Shown piece by piece: positions 55,235 through 64,000 of a stretch of DNA of 64,000 nt. This DNA is from Pseudomonas graminis (GTDB lineage: Bacteria; Pseudomonadota; Gammaproteobacteria; Pseudomonadales; Pseudomonadaceae). Location: the NCBI RefSeq assembly GCF_900111735.1, contig NZ_FOHW01000004.1:141063-205062 (forward strand). The letters are read 5' to 3'. The translations under genes and the position numbers were made by a program. The notes beneath the pieces were generated by a model. It saw nothing but the letters and a program-made list of their open reading frames with translations, had not been told where the DNA came from and ran no database searches. Within the stretch, counting starts at the first letter, position 1. Every line of letters begins with the position of its first letter.

Positions 55235-55465
55235 CTTCCCGGCTAAAGCCGGTCCCACGAACAGCACTGCAGTCCCACTGTGCACCGCGCACTCCTAGTG
55301 GGACCGGCTTCAGCCGGGAAGGCGTCGTCCGTTACGCCGCTGATATGAGGGTGTTTAAACCGGCCTCTTCCCGGCTGAAGCCGGTCCCACTAAAAGCATC
55401 GCGTGCATCCATCGGGATTGGCTGAACCTGGCTCTGTGGGACCGGCTTTAGCCGGGAAGGCGTCA
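55235..55465. repeat. REP cluster of four alternating units
   Basis: Units with cores at 55235-55258 (inverted), 55298-55322 (forward), 55367-55391 (inverted) and 55435-55460 (forward) make two REPINs back to back. They occupy most of the 485-base gap between the lipoprotein and crtZ. A 54-base part (55357-55410) is identical to 22166-22219. Confidence 0.92.
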
Positions 55466-55618
55466 TGCGTCACGCCACACCAACCCGAACCGTCACACCG
55501 CAAATCGGCAACTGACAAACCGGCCTCCGCCTCCGGCCACCAGCATGCGACAATCACGCACCGAACATCGTCGACCTCTTTACGGTCTGACGTTGAGACC
55601 TTTGCGCGGATGAGCCCG

Positions 55619-56155
55619 ATGATCAATGCCCTCGTATTTTTCGCAACCGTGATCGGCATGGAGGGCTTTGCCGTGTTTGCGCACAAGTACATCATGCACG
55701 GTTGGGGCTGGGGCTGGCACAAGTCGCACCATGAGCCGAGAACCGGCTGGTTCGAGAAGAACGATCTGTACGCCGTGGTATTCGCCGGGCTCGCCATCGT
55801 GCTGATCGCGCTGGGCACTGCGGGAGCGCATCCGCTGGAGTGGATCGGCGCGGGCATGACCGCTTACGGCTTTCTGTATTTCGTTGCCCACGACGGCTTG
55901 GTGCACAAGCGCTGGCCGTTCAAATACGTGCCGCGCAATGGCTATCTCAAGCGCCTCTATCAGGCGCATCTGATGCACCACGCGGTGTCGGGCAAGGAGC
56001 GTTGCGTGTCGTTCGGCTTTCTCTACGCGCCGAGCGTCACTCGTTTACGCGCCCAGCTTCGACGCTTGCATGACGGCCCGTTGCACAAATCCGACCCGGA
56101 CGTTGCCAAAGGTTCGCAGGCCGCGCCGGCCAGTGCCGACCTCGAGACGCGCTAG
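55619..56155 (+). CDS. crtZ: Beta-carotene hydroxylase
   Basis: The 178-residue membrane di-iron enzyme has the histidine boxes of the family: FAHKYIMHGW (H-x4-H), WHKSHHEP (H-x2-HH), FVAHDGLVHKRWP (H-x4-H) and HLMHHA (H-x2-HH). It adds hydroxyl groups to the rings of beta-carotene, giving zeaxanthin. The start at 55619 (MINALVFFATVIGMEGFAVF) matches family N-termini; an ATG nine bases upstream is also possible. It runs against the crtB gene, and the last 119 bases of the two overlap on opposite strands. Confidence 0.92.
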   Translation: MINALVFFATVIGMEGFAVFAHKYIMHGWGWGWHKSHHEPRTGWFEKNDLYAVVFAGLAIVLIALGTAGAHPLEWIGAGMTAYGFLYFVAHDGLVHKRWPFKYVPRNGYLKRLYQAHLMHHAVSGKERCVSFGFLYAPSVTRLRAQLRRLHDGPLHKSDPDVAKGSQAAPASADLETR

Positions 56156-57022
56156 CCTTCCACGCCCCCAGCGCTACCAGACGAAGCTTGTCCAGCTTGC
56201 TGGTGGAAACCCGCGTATCCCACGCCCGAGCGCCGCGCTGCCTGACCTTCACACCGATTTCGCGGTAGACGCACCCCGCCGTCGCCACCGCCCAGGCCGA
56301 GCGCCACGGCAGCGCGGTCAGCCCGGCGTTGGCGCTCTCGTAATACGGCTCGGCCATGTCCACCAGCCGCTTCGCCAACACGGCTAACGCCGCACGGTAT
56401 TCCGGGGCTGCAAGGCGATCGTGGGGAATACCCAACTCATCCAGCCAGTCCCCCGGCAGGTAGCAGCGTCCTACCGAGGCGTCTTCGACGATGTCCCGGG
56501 CAATGTTGGTCAGCTGGAAGGCCAGACCCAGATCACAGGCGCGGTCGAGCGTGGCCTCGTCACTCACGCCCATGATCTGCGCCATCATCAAACCGACCAC
56601 CCCGGCCACGTGATAGCAGTACTCCAGGGTGTCGTCGATGCGCCGATACTCGCGCTGGCTGACGTCCATCGCGAAGCCGTCCAGATGCTGCAGGGCGTAC
56701 CGCTGCTCGATGCCATGGCGCAGAACAACTTCCCGGAACGCCTCGAACGCCGGACTGTGGGTCGGCGTACCGGCATACACGGCGTGGGTCTGGGCGATCA
56801 GCCGTTGCAGGCGCTCGGTGACTTCCTGCTGACTGACCACCGTCGCCGAGTGCCCCGCTTCCTGACCGTCAATGACGTCGTCGCAATGCCGGCACCACGC
56901 GTAGAGCATCACCGCGCTGCGACGAGTGACCGGGTCAAACAGGCGTGACGCGGCCGCGAAACTTTTCGAGCCGACTTCGATGCTCTGGGTGGCGTGGTCG
57001 AGCAGCGCCTGATCGGCGACGC

Positions 57023-57026
<4 letters not shown>
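56037..57026 (-). CDS. crtB: Phytoene synthase
   Basis: The 329-residue protein has the first Asp-rich motif YAWCRHCDDVIDG (about residue 50), QYALQHLDGFAMDV-like helices, and the second motif GLAFQLTNIARDIVEDASVGRCYLP near 165-190. It joins two GGPP to make phytoene. The usual end, ARPANLWQRP, is followed by about 20 extra residues (GRICATGRHASVEAGRVNE), read from the strand opposite the crtZ 3' end. Its ATG overlaps the crtI stop. Confidence 0.94.
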
Positions 57027-58513
<1,487 letters not shown>

Positions 58514-58514
58514 T

Positions 58515-59705
58515 TCAATTCTCGTTGTGCTTAGGCAGGTGATGCCTGGCCTGGTAGTGCCTGGGCAGGTAACGAACAGCGGCCTTGACCGCCTCGTTGA
58601 TCGGTACGGGCGGTTTGCCGGTGAGCACGCGCAGCTTGTCGGCCAGGGTACTGCGCCCTGCATAGAAACGGCTGATCAGGCCTTCGGACAGGCCATAAAA
58701 CCGCTGCATCACCTGCCAGCGATTGGAAGGGCGTCCGGCCAGAAACAGCATGCGGTTAAGCAGCCGGTAGAAGCGTTGGGATTGCCAGGCGTGCTGAGCG
58801 ATGCCGCGGATGCCTGCGTCCAGTGATTCGGCGTCAAGCGTGGGCTGAGCGGCAATCCACTCCGCCAGCCGCACGGCATGGGGCAGCGAATAGCCGGTGG
58901 TGCAGTGAAACAGCCCGGCCCGCAATCCGGATCGCGGCTGCCCCGCTACCTCACGCCAGAATCCGGCGAAATCCCCGGCCAGGGTGATCGGCAACACGCC
59001 CTGCTCTTCGCGCAGGCACTCGGCAATTTCCCAGCCCTGTTCGGCGGCGTAGTCGGCAATGTGCTGACGAAGCTGGTCAGCGGAAAACGAATGCTGATCG
59101 ACGTAATGGGTGTCCTCGATCAGCAAGGTGTCGGCTGAAAAAGGCAGCACGTAGACGAAGCGGTAGCCCTCACTTTGCGCGACGCGGGCGTCCATGATGA
59201 TCGGCGCGGTCAGGCCATGGGGGGCCTGCAAGCGCAGCAACTGTCCCAGGAATGCCTGCTGCCCCAACACCATGTGCGCCGTTGCCTGCACACCGCGGCC
59301 ATCAATCACCGCGTTGGCCTGAAGCCGCTCGCCGCTGTCCAGCACCACGGCGTTCGGCGTGAGTTCGGTGATGCGTCGGCCGGTCAGCAGCGCGTCGTCC
59401 AAGGCGGGCTCGATGACCTCGGCAAAGCGTTCCGACGTGATGCTGGCGTAGCCGCTGTTCAACCGTCGCGAGCGTTGCGGGAAGTGCACGTCATAGGTCG
59501 CCCAGCGCTGCACCACCAACGGCTGCAACCATTGATGCTGCTCGGCGGTGAGGTCGCCTTCGTGAAAGGACCAGGTGTGGTTGCCGCCCAGGTGCGTCTG
59601 CTCTTCGATGCACAGCACCCGCAGCCCCGGTCGCAGCTGTTTGAGACGCCAGGCGATCAGCCCGTTGGCCAGCCCGCCGCCGGCGAGAATCAGGTCATAG
59701 GTCAT
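58515..59705 (-). CDS. crtY: Lycopene beta-cyclase
   Basis: The 396-residue protein shows the CrtY nucleotide-binding start YDLILAGGGLANGLIAWRL, then EEQTHLGGNHTWSFHE (about residues 33-48) and a cyclase motif with NAVIDGRG near 130. It closes both ends of lycopene to give beta-carotene. It overlaps crtX by four bases and precedes crtI by one base. Confidence 0.95.
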   Translation of the reverse strand: MTYDLILAGGGLANGLIAWRLKQLRPGLRVLCIEEQTHLGGNHTWSFHEGDLTAEQHQWLQPLVVQRWATYDVHFPQRSRRLNSGYASITSERFAEVIEPALDDALLTGRRITELTPNAVVLDSGERLQANAVIDGRGVQATAHMVLGQQAFLGQLLRLQAPHGLTAPIIMDARVAQSEGYRFVYVLPFSADTLLIEDTHYVDQHSFSADQLRQHIADYAAEQGWEIAECLREEQGVLPITLAGDFAGFWREVAGQPRSGLRAGLFHCTTGYSLPHAVRLAEWIAAQPTLDAESLDAGIRGIAQHAWQSQRFYRLLNRMLFLAGRPSNRWQVMQRFYGLSEGLISRFYAGRSTLADKLRVLTGKPPVPINEAVKAAVRYLPRHYQARHHLPKHNEN

Positions 59706-60976
59706 GGTACCAACCCCGCCAGCACGGGCTCACCGGTGCGCACCACGGCTTCGACAATGTCGGCGGCGCGGGACGTGCCGCCAGCGTTCGTCAGCTCGGC
59801 TGCCAAGCGATCAAAAGGTTCGGTGGACAACCCGCGCAGTTGCGCAAGTCGCTCGCGAATCTGCCCTGCTCCGGCGCCGCGCCGCAGTTGCAGGCCAATC
59901 CCGGCGTGGGTAACCCGCGAAGCAACGCCCGGCTGATCGAAGGCGATGGGCATGACCAGCATCGGCGTGCGCGCGACGATGGCGTCCATCACGGTGTTCA
60001 GCCCGCCGTGGCTCACCACCGCATCAGCGTGTTGCAGCGCCCACTGTTGCGGCGCGAAGTCGGTCACCCAGGTCGCACCGGCCTTTATCAACCGCTGCTC
60101 CTGCCGCGCATCGAGCCCGCCGCAGTGGGCGACCAGCAACTGCGCATTCATTTGTCGGCTGGCCGTAGCGATGCGCTTGAACATGTCAAAACGACTGCCC
60201 TGCAGCGTGCCGAGGCTGGCAAAGATGAACGGCCGACCGGCGTCTATCGGCCACTCACCCTGTTGTTCGTGTTGAGCCGCCCGCAGTGGCCCGACCGCGT
60301 GAAAATTCGCCGGTGGATGCTGACGGGGGAAATCGAAACCGGAGAGAGTCTGGCTGATCTGCGCATAGGGCGAGAGGCATTCATGCAGCCCGTCGCGGGG
60401 CTCGATGGCCAGGCGCCGTGAAGCTTCACGCAGCACCTTGCTCAAAGGCCCCATCAGCCAGTCGTACACTTTGCGGCTGCCTTCGAACATATGCTGACTG
60501 CGTTCATCGGTGGCGTAGGCAAAGGGCATCACCGGCAGCGGCAACTGCGGCTCGCGATTGACCGGCAAGGCGCAGGCCACCGAGACATACGGCAAGCCCA
60601 GCCCTTCGGCGACCATCCCGCCGGCCGCTTCCATCTGATCACACAGCAAGGCCTCGATCTGCCGCACCGCCAGGGCTGATGGCAGCTCGGCACTGAGCAT
60701 GCGCGTGGTGTCGCACAGGTCGCGGATCACCCGGCGCAGGCGCAACGGATTGTTCGAACAGGCGGCACGCCGCAACGCTGCCTCAAGACTGCCCGGCGGA
60801 TGACTGAGGGCACCGAGAGCATGAAAGCCGATGCGCGGATCGGTCAGCCAGCGCCGTGCATCGGCCTGCTGAAAAAAGGTCACCTGATGACCGCGGTCGA
60901 TCAGCGTCCCGGCCAGCGCCTGAAACGCCTGAAAGTGGCTGTAGAACGCCGGCGCCACGACGGCAAAATGCGTCAT
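59702..60976 (-). CDS. crtX: Zeaxanthin glucosyltransferase
   Basis: The 424-residue GT1 protein starts [20 protein letters not shown] and has the UDP-sugar binding signature in the C-terminal half: [31 protein letters not shown] (about residues 325-355), followed by [18 protein letters not shown]. It glucosylates the hydroxyls of zeaxanthin, making a more polar pigment. It is coupled on both sides by four-base overlaps (idi and crtY). Upstream open sequence to 61354 is antisense to idi and not real. Confidence 0.93.
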   Translation of the reverse strand: MTHFAVVAPAFYSHFQAFQALAGTLIDRGHQVTFFQQADARRWLTDPRIGFHALGALSHPPGSLEAALRRAACSNNPLRLRRVIRDLCDTTRMLSAELPSALAVRQIEALLCDQMEAAGGMVAEGLGLPYVSVACALPVNREPQLPLPVMPFAYATDERSQHMFEGSRKVYDWLMGPLSKVLREASRRLAIEPRDGLHECLSPYAQISQTLSGFDFPRQHPPANFHAVGPLRAAQHEQQGEWPIDAGRPFIFASLGTLQGSRFDMFKRIATASRQMNAQLLVAHCGGLDARQEQRLIKAGATWVTDFAPQQWALQHADAVVSHGGLNTVMDAIVARTPMLVMPIAFDQPGVASRVTHAGIGLQLRRGAGAGQIRERLAQLRGLSTEPFDRLAAELTNAGGTSRAADIVEAVVRTGEPVLAGLVP

Positions 60977-62028
60977 GACAGCAACGACTGCAGGGTGTCG
61001 GGGGCCAGCAAGCGGGCCCTGCGCAACGCGCGAAGGTCCCTTGAACCGGTGCAGAAACAGGCGATGCGCAACTGGCGGATGACGATGTCGAAGTGTTCGA
61101 TGACGGCAGCGGTGGACAGTGTCGCATTGCGCAGCACGCCCGCGGCCTGACCGACGACATCCGCGCCCAGCCGAATGGCCTTGGCCACGTCGATGCCATT
61201 GTGAATGCCACCGGAAGCAATCAACGGCGTGTCCGGCAGCGCCTGGCGAACCATGGCCAGGCTCACGGCGGTGGGGATGCCCCACTGCGCAAACGCCATG
61301 GCGACTTCGCGATCGGCCGGGTTCTCGGCGCGCTCGGCCTCGACGGCGGCCCAACTGGTGCCGCCGAGTCCGGCGATGTCCAGCACCTGCACCCCGGCCT
61401 GCACCAGCGCGAGCGCCACATCGGCAGACAGGCCAGCGCCCACTTCCTTGACCACCACCGGCACGCCGACATCAAGCACCACGCGGTGGATGGCGTCGAG
61501 AATGCCCTGCCAGCGCCGGTCGCCGCCGGCCTGCACCGCTTCCTGCAAGGGGTTCAAATGAATGATCAATGCATTGGCCTGGAGCATGTCGACCGCACGG
61601 CGGGCCATGTCCAGGCCGTCGGGCTCGATCAACTGCGCGGCGCCGATATTGCCCAGCAAGGCGATGTCCGGCGCCAGACGCCGCAGTTCGCGGGTCAGGC
61701 CCTGATCACCGCCGCGTTGCAAGGCCACCCGCTGCGACCCGACGCCCATGGCGATGCCCAGCTCCTGGGCGGCTTCGGCCAGATGACGATTGATCGCGGT
61801 AGCCCGGTCCGCCCCGCCGGTCATGGAACTGATGAGCAGCGGCGCGCGCAATGCAATGCCCAGCAGCGAGCTGCTCACATCAATGTCGTCCAGATTCAAC
61901 TCCGGCAGCGCGCAGTGCTCGAAGCGGATGTCGTCCAGTCCGGAAAAGGAGGAGCGCACGCTGGCGCGCCTGTCCAGTACGATATCGAGGTGATCGTCTT
62001 TGCGACGACCCATATCGCTGTGAGTCAT
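60973..62028 (-). CDS. idi: Isopentenyl-diphosphate delta-isomerase, type 2 (FMN-dependent)
   Basis: The 351-residue protein starts [20 protein letters not shown] and has the type 2 blocks [62 protein letters not shown] and [16 protein letters not shown]. It interconverts IPP and DMAPP, feeding the carotenoid route. It is the first gene of the leftward operon idi-crtX-crtY-crtI-crtB. GGAG precedes the start at 62028; a second in-frame ATG at 62013 is less well placed. Confidence 0.95.
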   Translation of the reverse strand: MTHSDMGRRKDDHLDIVLDRRASVRSSFSGLDDIRFEHCALPELNLDDIDVSSSLLGIALRAPLLISSMTGGADRATAINRHLAEAAQELGIAMGVGSQRVALQRGGDQGLTRELRRLAPDIALLGNIGAAQLIEPDGLDMARRAVDMLQANALIIHLNPLQEAVQAGGDRRWQGILDAIHRVVLDVGVPVVVKEVGAGLSADVALALVQAGVQVLDIAGLGGTSWAAVEAERAENPADREVAMAFAQWGIPTAVSLAMVRQALPDTPLIASGGIHNGIDVAKAIRLGADVVGQAAGVLRNATLSTAAVIEHFDIVIRQLRIACFCTGSRDLRALRRARLLAPDTLQSLLS

Positions 62029-62073
62029 ACTCGCTCCATGCAGCTGAATTATTGAACGGGCTCTACGGTCTTC

Positions 62074-62127
62074 TGTATACGCAATCTTGTACAAAACCGA
62101 TTTTCCTGTACAACTTTGCCGTATCTT
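62074..62127. promoter_or_regulatory. Divergent crt promoter region with paired TGTACA half-sites
   Basis: Between idi and crtE (198 bases) lie TGTATA (62074-62079), TGTACA (62088-62093) and TGTACA (62107-62112). The last two form a symmetric TTGTACA-n11-TGTAC-type pair, 13 bases apart. They lie between candidate -10 boxes: TATACA on the minus strand (62079-62074) and TATCTT on the plus strand (62122-62127). No consensus -35 box is present. A regulator bound here could control both directions. From memory, a half-site of this type was reported for light-responsive LitR/CarH regulators in P. putida, with a spacing of 12. Confidence 0.55.
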
Positions 62128-62226
62128 GAGGCATTAAGAAACAGCAGTCGTTCCGTGATGACCGGTCTCGCACGCCGAACCGTTCCGCGACGAACAGTTT
62201 TACCGCTAAAGCATAGGGAAAGACCG

Positions 62227-63156
62227 ATGGCAGGTAACGTCGACACAACAATCAAATCGGGCTTTGCCGGACGACTGGGAGACGTCCGGGCGGCCATCGA
62301 AACGCGCCTCTCCGAGCTGCTGCCGGAATCCGGCAACGAGCGCGATCTGGTGGCGCTGGCCATGCGTGAATCGACGTTGGCGCCGGGCAAGCGCATGCGC
62401 CCGGTGCTGTTGGTGCTCGCCGCCGAAGGACTGGTTGAGGACGGCCGTGAAAACAGCCACACGATCAGGCGCCAGGCCGTGGACCTGGGCTGCGCCGTCG
62501 AGATGATTCATGCTGCATCGCTGGTGCTCGACGACATGCCGTGCATGGACAACGCCTCGCTGCGGCGCGGTCAGCCCACGGTTCACCTGAAGTTCGGTGA
62601 GGACGTGGCCATTCTGACCGCCATCGCCCTGCTCAGCCGCGCCTTCGGTGTCGTTGCCAGCATCAGCGATCTGGCCGCCACCACCCGTACCGAACTGGTC
62701 GAAGTGCTGGCCAATACCGTTGGCATGCAAGGCCTGGTGCGCGGGCAGTTTCAGGATTTGCGCGACGGCCAGCGCAGCCGTGATGCGGACGAGATCGCCC
62801 TGACCAACAACCTGAAAACCGGCGTGCTGTTCGGCGCGATTATGGACATGGTCTGGCTGATCAGCGGCGCGCGGGACGATCAGCGGCCGCGCTTGCAGAA
62901 CTTCGCCATGGAGCTGGGTCAGGCGTTTCAGATGTACGACGATCTGCGCGACCGCTGCGCCGACAGCGACAAGGATCAAGGCAAGGACGACGGCAAATCC
63001 ACGTTCGTTTCGCTCTACGGCGAGGACAAGGTCAAGCGGCAACTGGCGCTGCACTTGTCCAGCGCCGAGCAGGCGCTGCGCGAGGTCTACGGCGATGCGT
63101 CGACCATCGCCGGCTACTTGCGCCTGATCTTCGAGAAGGCCGCGCTCAACGGCTAG
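62227..63156 (+). CDS. crtE: Geranylgeranyl diphosphate synthase
   Basis: The 309-residue prenyltransferase has the first Asp-rich motif LDDMPCMDNASLRRGQPTVH (about residue 102) and the second DDLRDRCADSDKDQGKDDGK near 238. It also has the conserved MRPVLLVLAAEG and MIHAASLV regions. It makes GGPP, the substrate of CrtB. AGGGA precedes the start at 62227. It is divided from the rest of the crt genes by a divergent promoter. Its end overlaps the converging next gene by 11 bases. Confidence 0.95.
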   Translation: MAGNVDTTIKSGFAGRLGDVRAAIETRLSELLPESGNERDLVALAMRESTLAPGKRMRPVLLVLAAEGLVEDGRENSHTIRRQAVDLGCAVEMIHAASLVLDDMPCMDNASLRRGQPTVHLKFGEDVAILTAIALLSRAFGVVASISDLAATTRTELVEVLANTVGMQGLVRGQFQDLRDGQRSRDADEIALTNNLKTGVLFGAIMDMVWLISGARDDQRPRLQNFAMELGQAFQMYDDLRDRCADSDKDQGKDDGKSTFVSLYGEDKVKRQLALHLSSAEQALREVYGDASTIAGYLRLIFEKAALNG

Positions 63157-63622
63157 CCGACTGCGAACCCAGTTTGGCAATGGCCTGCTTGAGCTGCTCG
63201 CCATCCGAGAAACGTTCCTGACGGACGACCGTGCCGTTTTTCAGCGTCAGCCACTGCACGGTTTCGCGGTCGCCGTCATACGCCGAGGCGACCCGGGCGT
63301 CACGGTCAAGCAAGATGCGAAACTTGGCCGAACGCATGGCAGGCACTGCGACCATCTTTATCAGGGACGGCATCTTCTCGATGTCTGCCACGTACACAAC
63401 GTGGCGCTGCTCCAGATAACCCTCAGGATTGTTTTCCAGTGCGGCGTTGACCATCTTCGCCGCCGCCATGCTGCGGGCGATCAACAACACCTGGGCCTGA
63501 TCGTCCAGCGTGTAGGCCTTGTCGAACTGGTCGAGCAGCGTCCATTTGGCGATCGGCTGGGGGGCGTCCTGGGCGAATGCGTTGAGACTGAGAAACAGAG
63601 CGAGGGCCGCAAATTGCCGCAT
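63146..63622 (-). CDS. Exported thioredoxin-fold-like protein without cysteines
   Basis: The 158-residue protein has a signal peptide (MRQFAALALFLSLNAFAQ, cleavage near residue 18) and then WTLLDQFDKAYTLDDQAQVLLIARSM, the opening of a redoxin-like domain. FRILLDRDARVASAYD and VQWLTLKNGTVV follow. The place where the CxxC would be (ARSMAAAKMV) has no Cys, so it is not a thiol oxidoreductase. It might bind heme, metal or a partner in the periplasm; the function is unknown. It runs against crtE, with an 11-base end overlap. Confidence 0.65.
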   Translation of the reverse strand: MRQFAALALFLSLNAFAQDAPQPIAKWTLLDQFDKAYTLDDQAQVLLIARSMAAAKMVNAALENNPEGYLEQRHVVYVADIEKMPSLIKMVAVPAMRSAKFRILLDRDARVASAYDGDRETVQWLTLKNGTVVRQERFSDGEQLKQAIAKLGSQSASR

Positions 63623-63796
63623 GGTTTAAATCCCTTCAGCAGGAAAGATTGAACAAAGACAAGCGTCGAGGACAAGGGCCGACAAACCGGCCCGAATCAC
63701 CCTCTCTGGAACCAATAATGGCCCAACACATGACGCATGCGCCAATTTACCAGCAAGCGGTCCGCCCGGTTCGCCTGTTATGGGTTTTGCAGGTGA

Positions 63797-64000
63797 TTTC
63801 CCGGCTGAAGCCGGTCCCACTAATCGACCGTGTACCCCAGTGGGACAGGCAAACCTCGACCGTGGGGCCGGCTTTAGCCGGGAAGGCGTCGGCAGTCACA
63901 CTGCAGAATTGATGGCGTTCAGACTGGCCTCTTCCCGGCTGAAGCCGGTCCCACTAATCGACCGCGTACCCCAGTGAGACTGGCAAACCTCGACTGTGGG
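63797..64000. repeat. REP cluster and 134-base tandem repeat (continues past window)
   Basis: An inverted REP at 63797-63822, a forward one at 63863-63887 and an inverted one at 63931-63956 are present. The stretch beginning at 63798 recurs 134 bases later at 63932 with the same flank (ACTAATCGACCG, CAAACCTCGAC) and is cut by the window end. This fills the gap right of 63622; no gene is seen there. Confidence 0.85.

Noticed and set aside
54318..55292. A longer version of the 271-residue lipoprotein gene
   Set aside because: The extension beyond 55133 reads through a REP element and would bury the signal sequence.

Overview
The window is high-GC DNA from a Pseudomonas-type gammaproteobacterium. 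Three things point to the genus: a membrane PQQ glucose dehydrogenase, the glgA-treZ-malQ-treY-glgX block, and many short intergenic palindromes of the Pseudomonas REP type (core CCGGCTgaAGCCGG). A complete carotenoid cluster suggests a yellow-pigmented, plant- or surface-associated lineage. The species cannot be named from the sequence alone. I see no rRNA, tRNA, CRISPR array, insertion sequence or prophage.

Layout. 1-6161: the start of a type VI secretion operon on the minus strand (tssB, tssC, tssK, tssL, an OmpA-domain protein, hcp cut by the window edge). 6551-11996: a GapN-like aldehyde dehydrogenase, a diguanylate cyclase, a DUF72 protein, a small helix-hairpin-helix protein and a RES/Xre toxin-antitoxin pair. 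12400-17618: a minus-strand sugar operon (gnd, zwf, HAD phosphatase, GH15 glucosidase/trehalase). 17941-22742: a small coiled-coil protein, a CptA-like phosphoethanolamine transferase, a TerC/CBS/CorC membrane protein with a structured leader, and an acetyltransferase. 23347-34478: the alpha-glucan/trehalose operon glgA-treZ-malQ-treY-DUF2934-glgX. 34479-36299: a long non-coding stretch with a well-formed promoter, then two small conserved proteins. 36300-49125: mixed housekeeping and accessory genes, namely a TauE exporter, cupin, methyltransferase, GH3 hexosaminidase, lipoproteins, a DJ-1 protein, mntH, a copper pair (PCu(A)C, SCO), and an uncharacterised acyl-CoA dehydrogenase / PIG-L deacetylase / methyltransferase operon with a likely partner glycosyltransferase 3.4 kb away. 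49533-55133: gcd, a chemoreceptor and two poorly known proteins. 55619-63156: carotenoid genes crtZ, crtB, crtI, crtY, crtX, idi (type 2) and crtE. 63146-64000: an exported thioredoxin-like protein and REP repeats.

How it works together. The pentose-phosphate operon would supply NADPH. The alpha-glucan operon would make linear glucan and convert it to trehalose (TreY then TreZ), with MalQ and GlgX trimming and recycling chains. The carotenoid genes would take IPP/DMAPP through GGPP, phytoene and lycopene to beta-carotene, zeaxanthin and its glucoside. Together these suit a bacterium exposed to light and drying.

The items I would look at first are: the paired TGTACA repeats in the divergent crt promoter; the structured, terminator-ending leader of the TerC-like gene; a REP element read in frame inside the T6SS OmpA-domain gene; the split glycosyltransferase/PIG-L cluster; the promoter plus inverted repeats in front of about 400 bases of non-coding DNA near 34.7 kb; and the convergent crtB/crtZ overlap.
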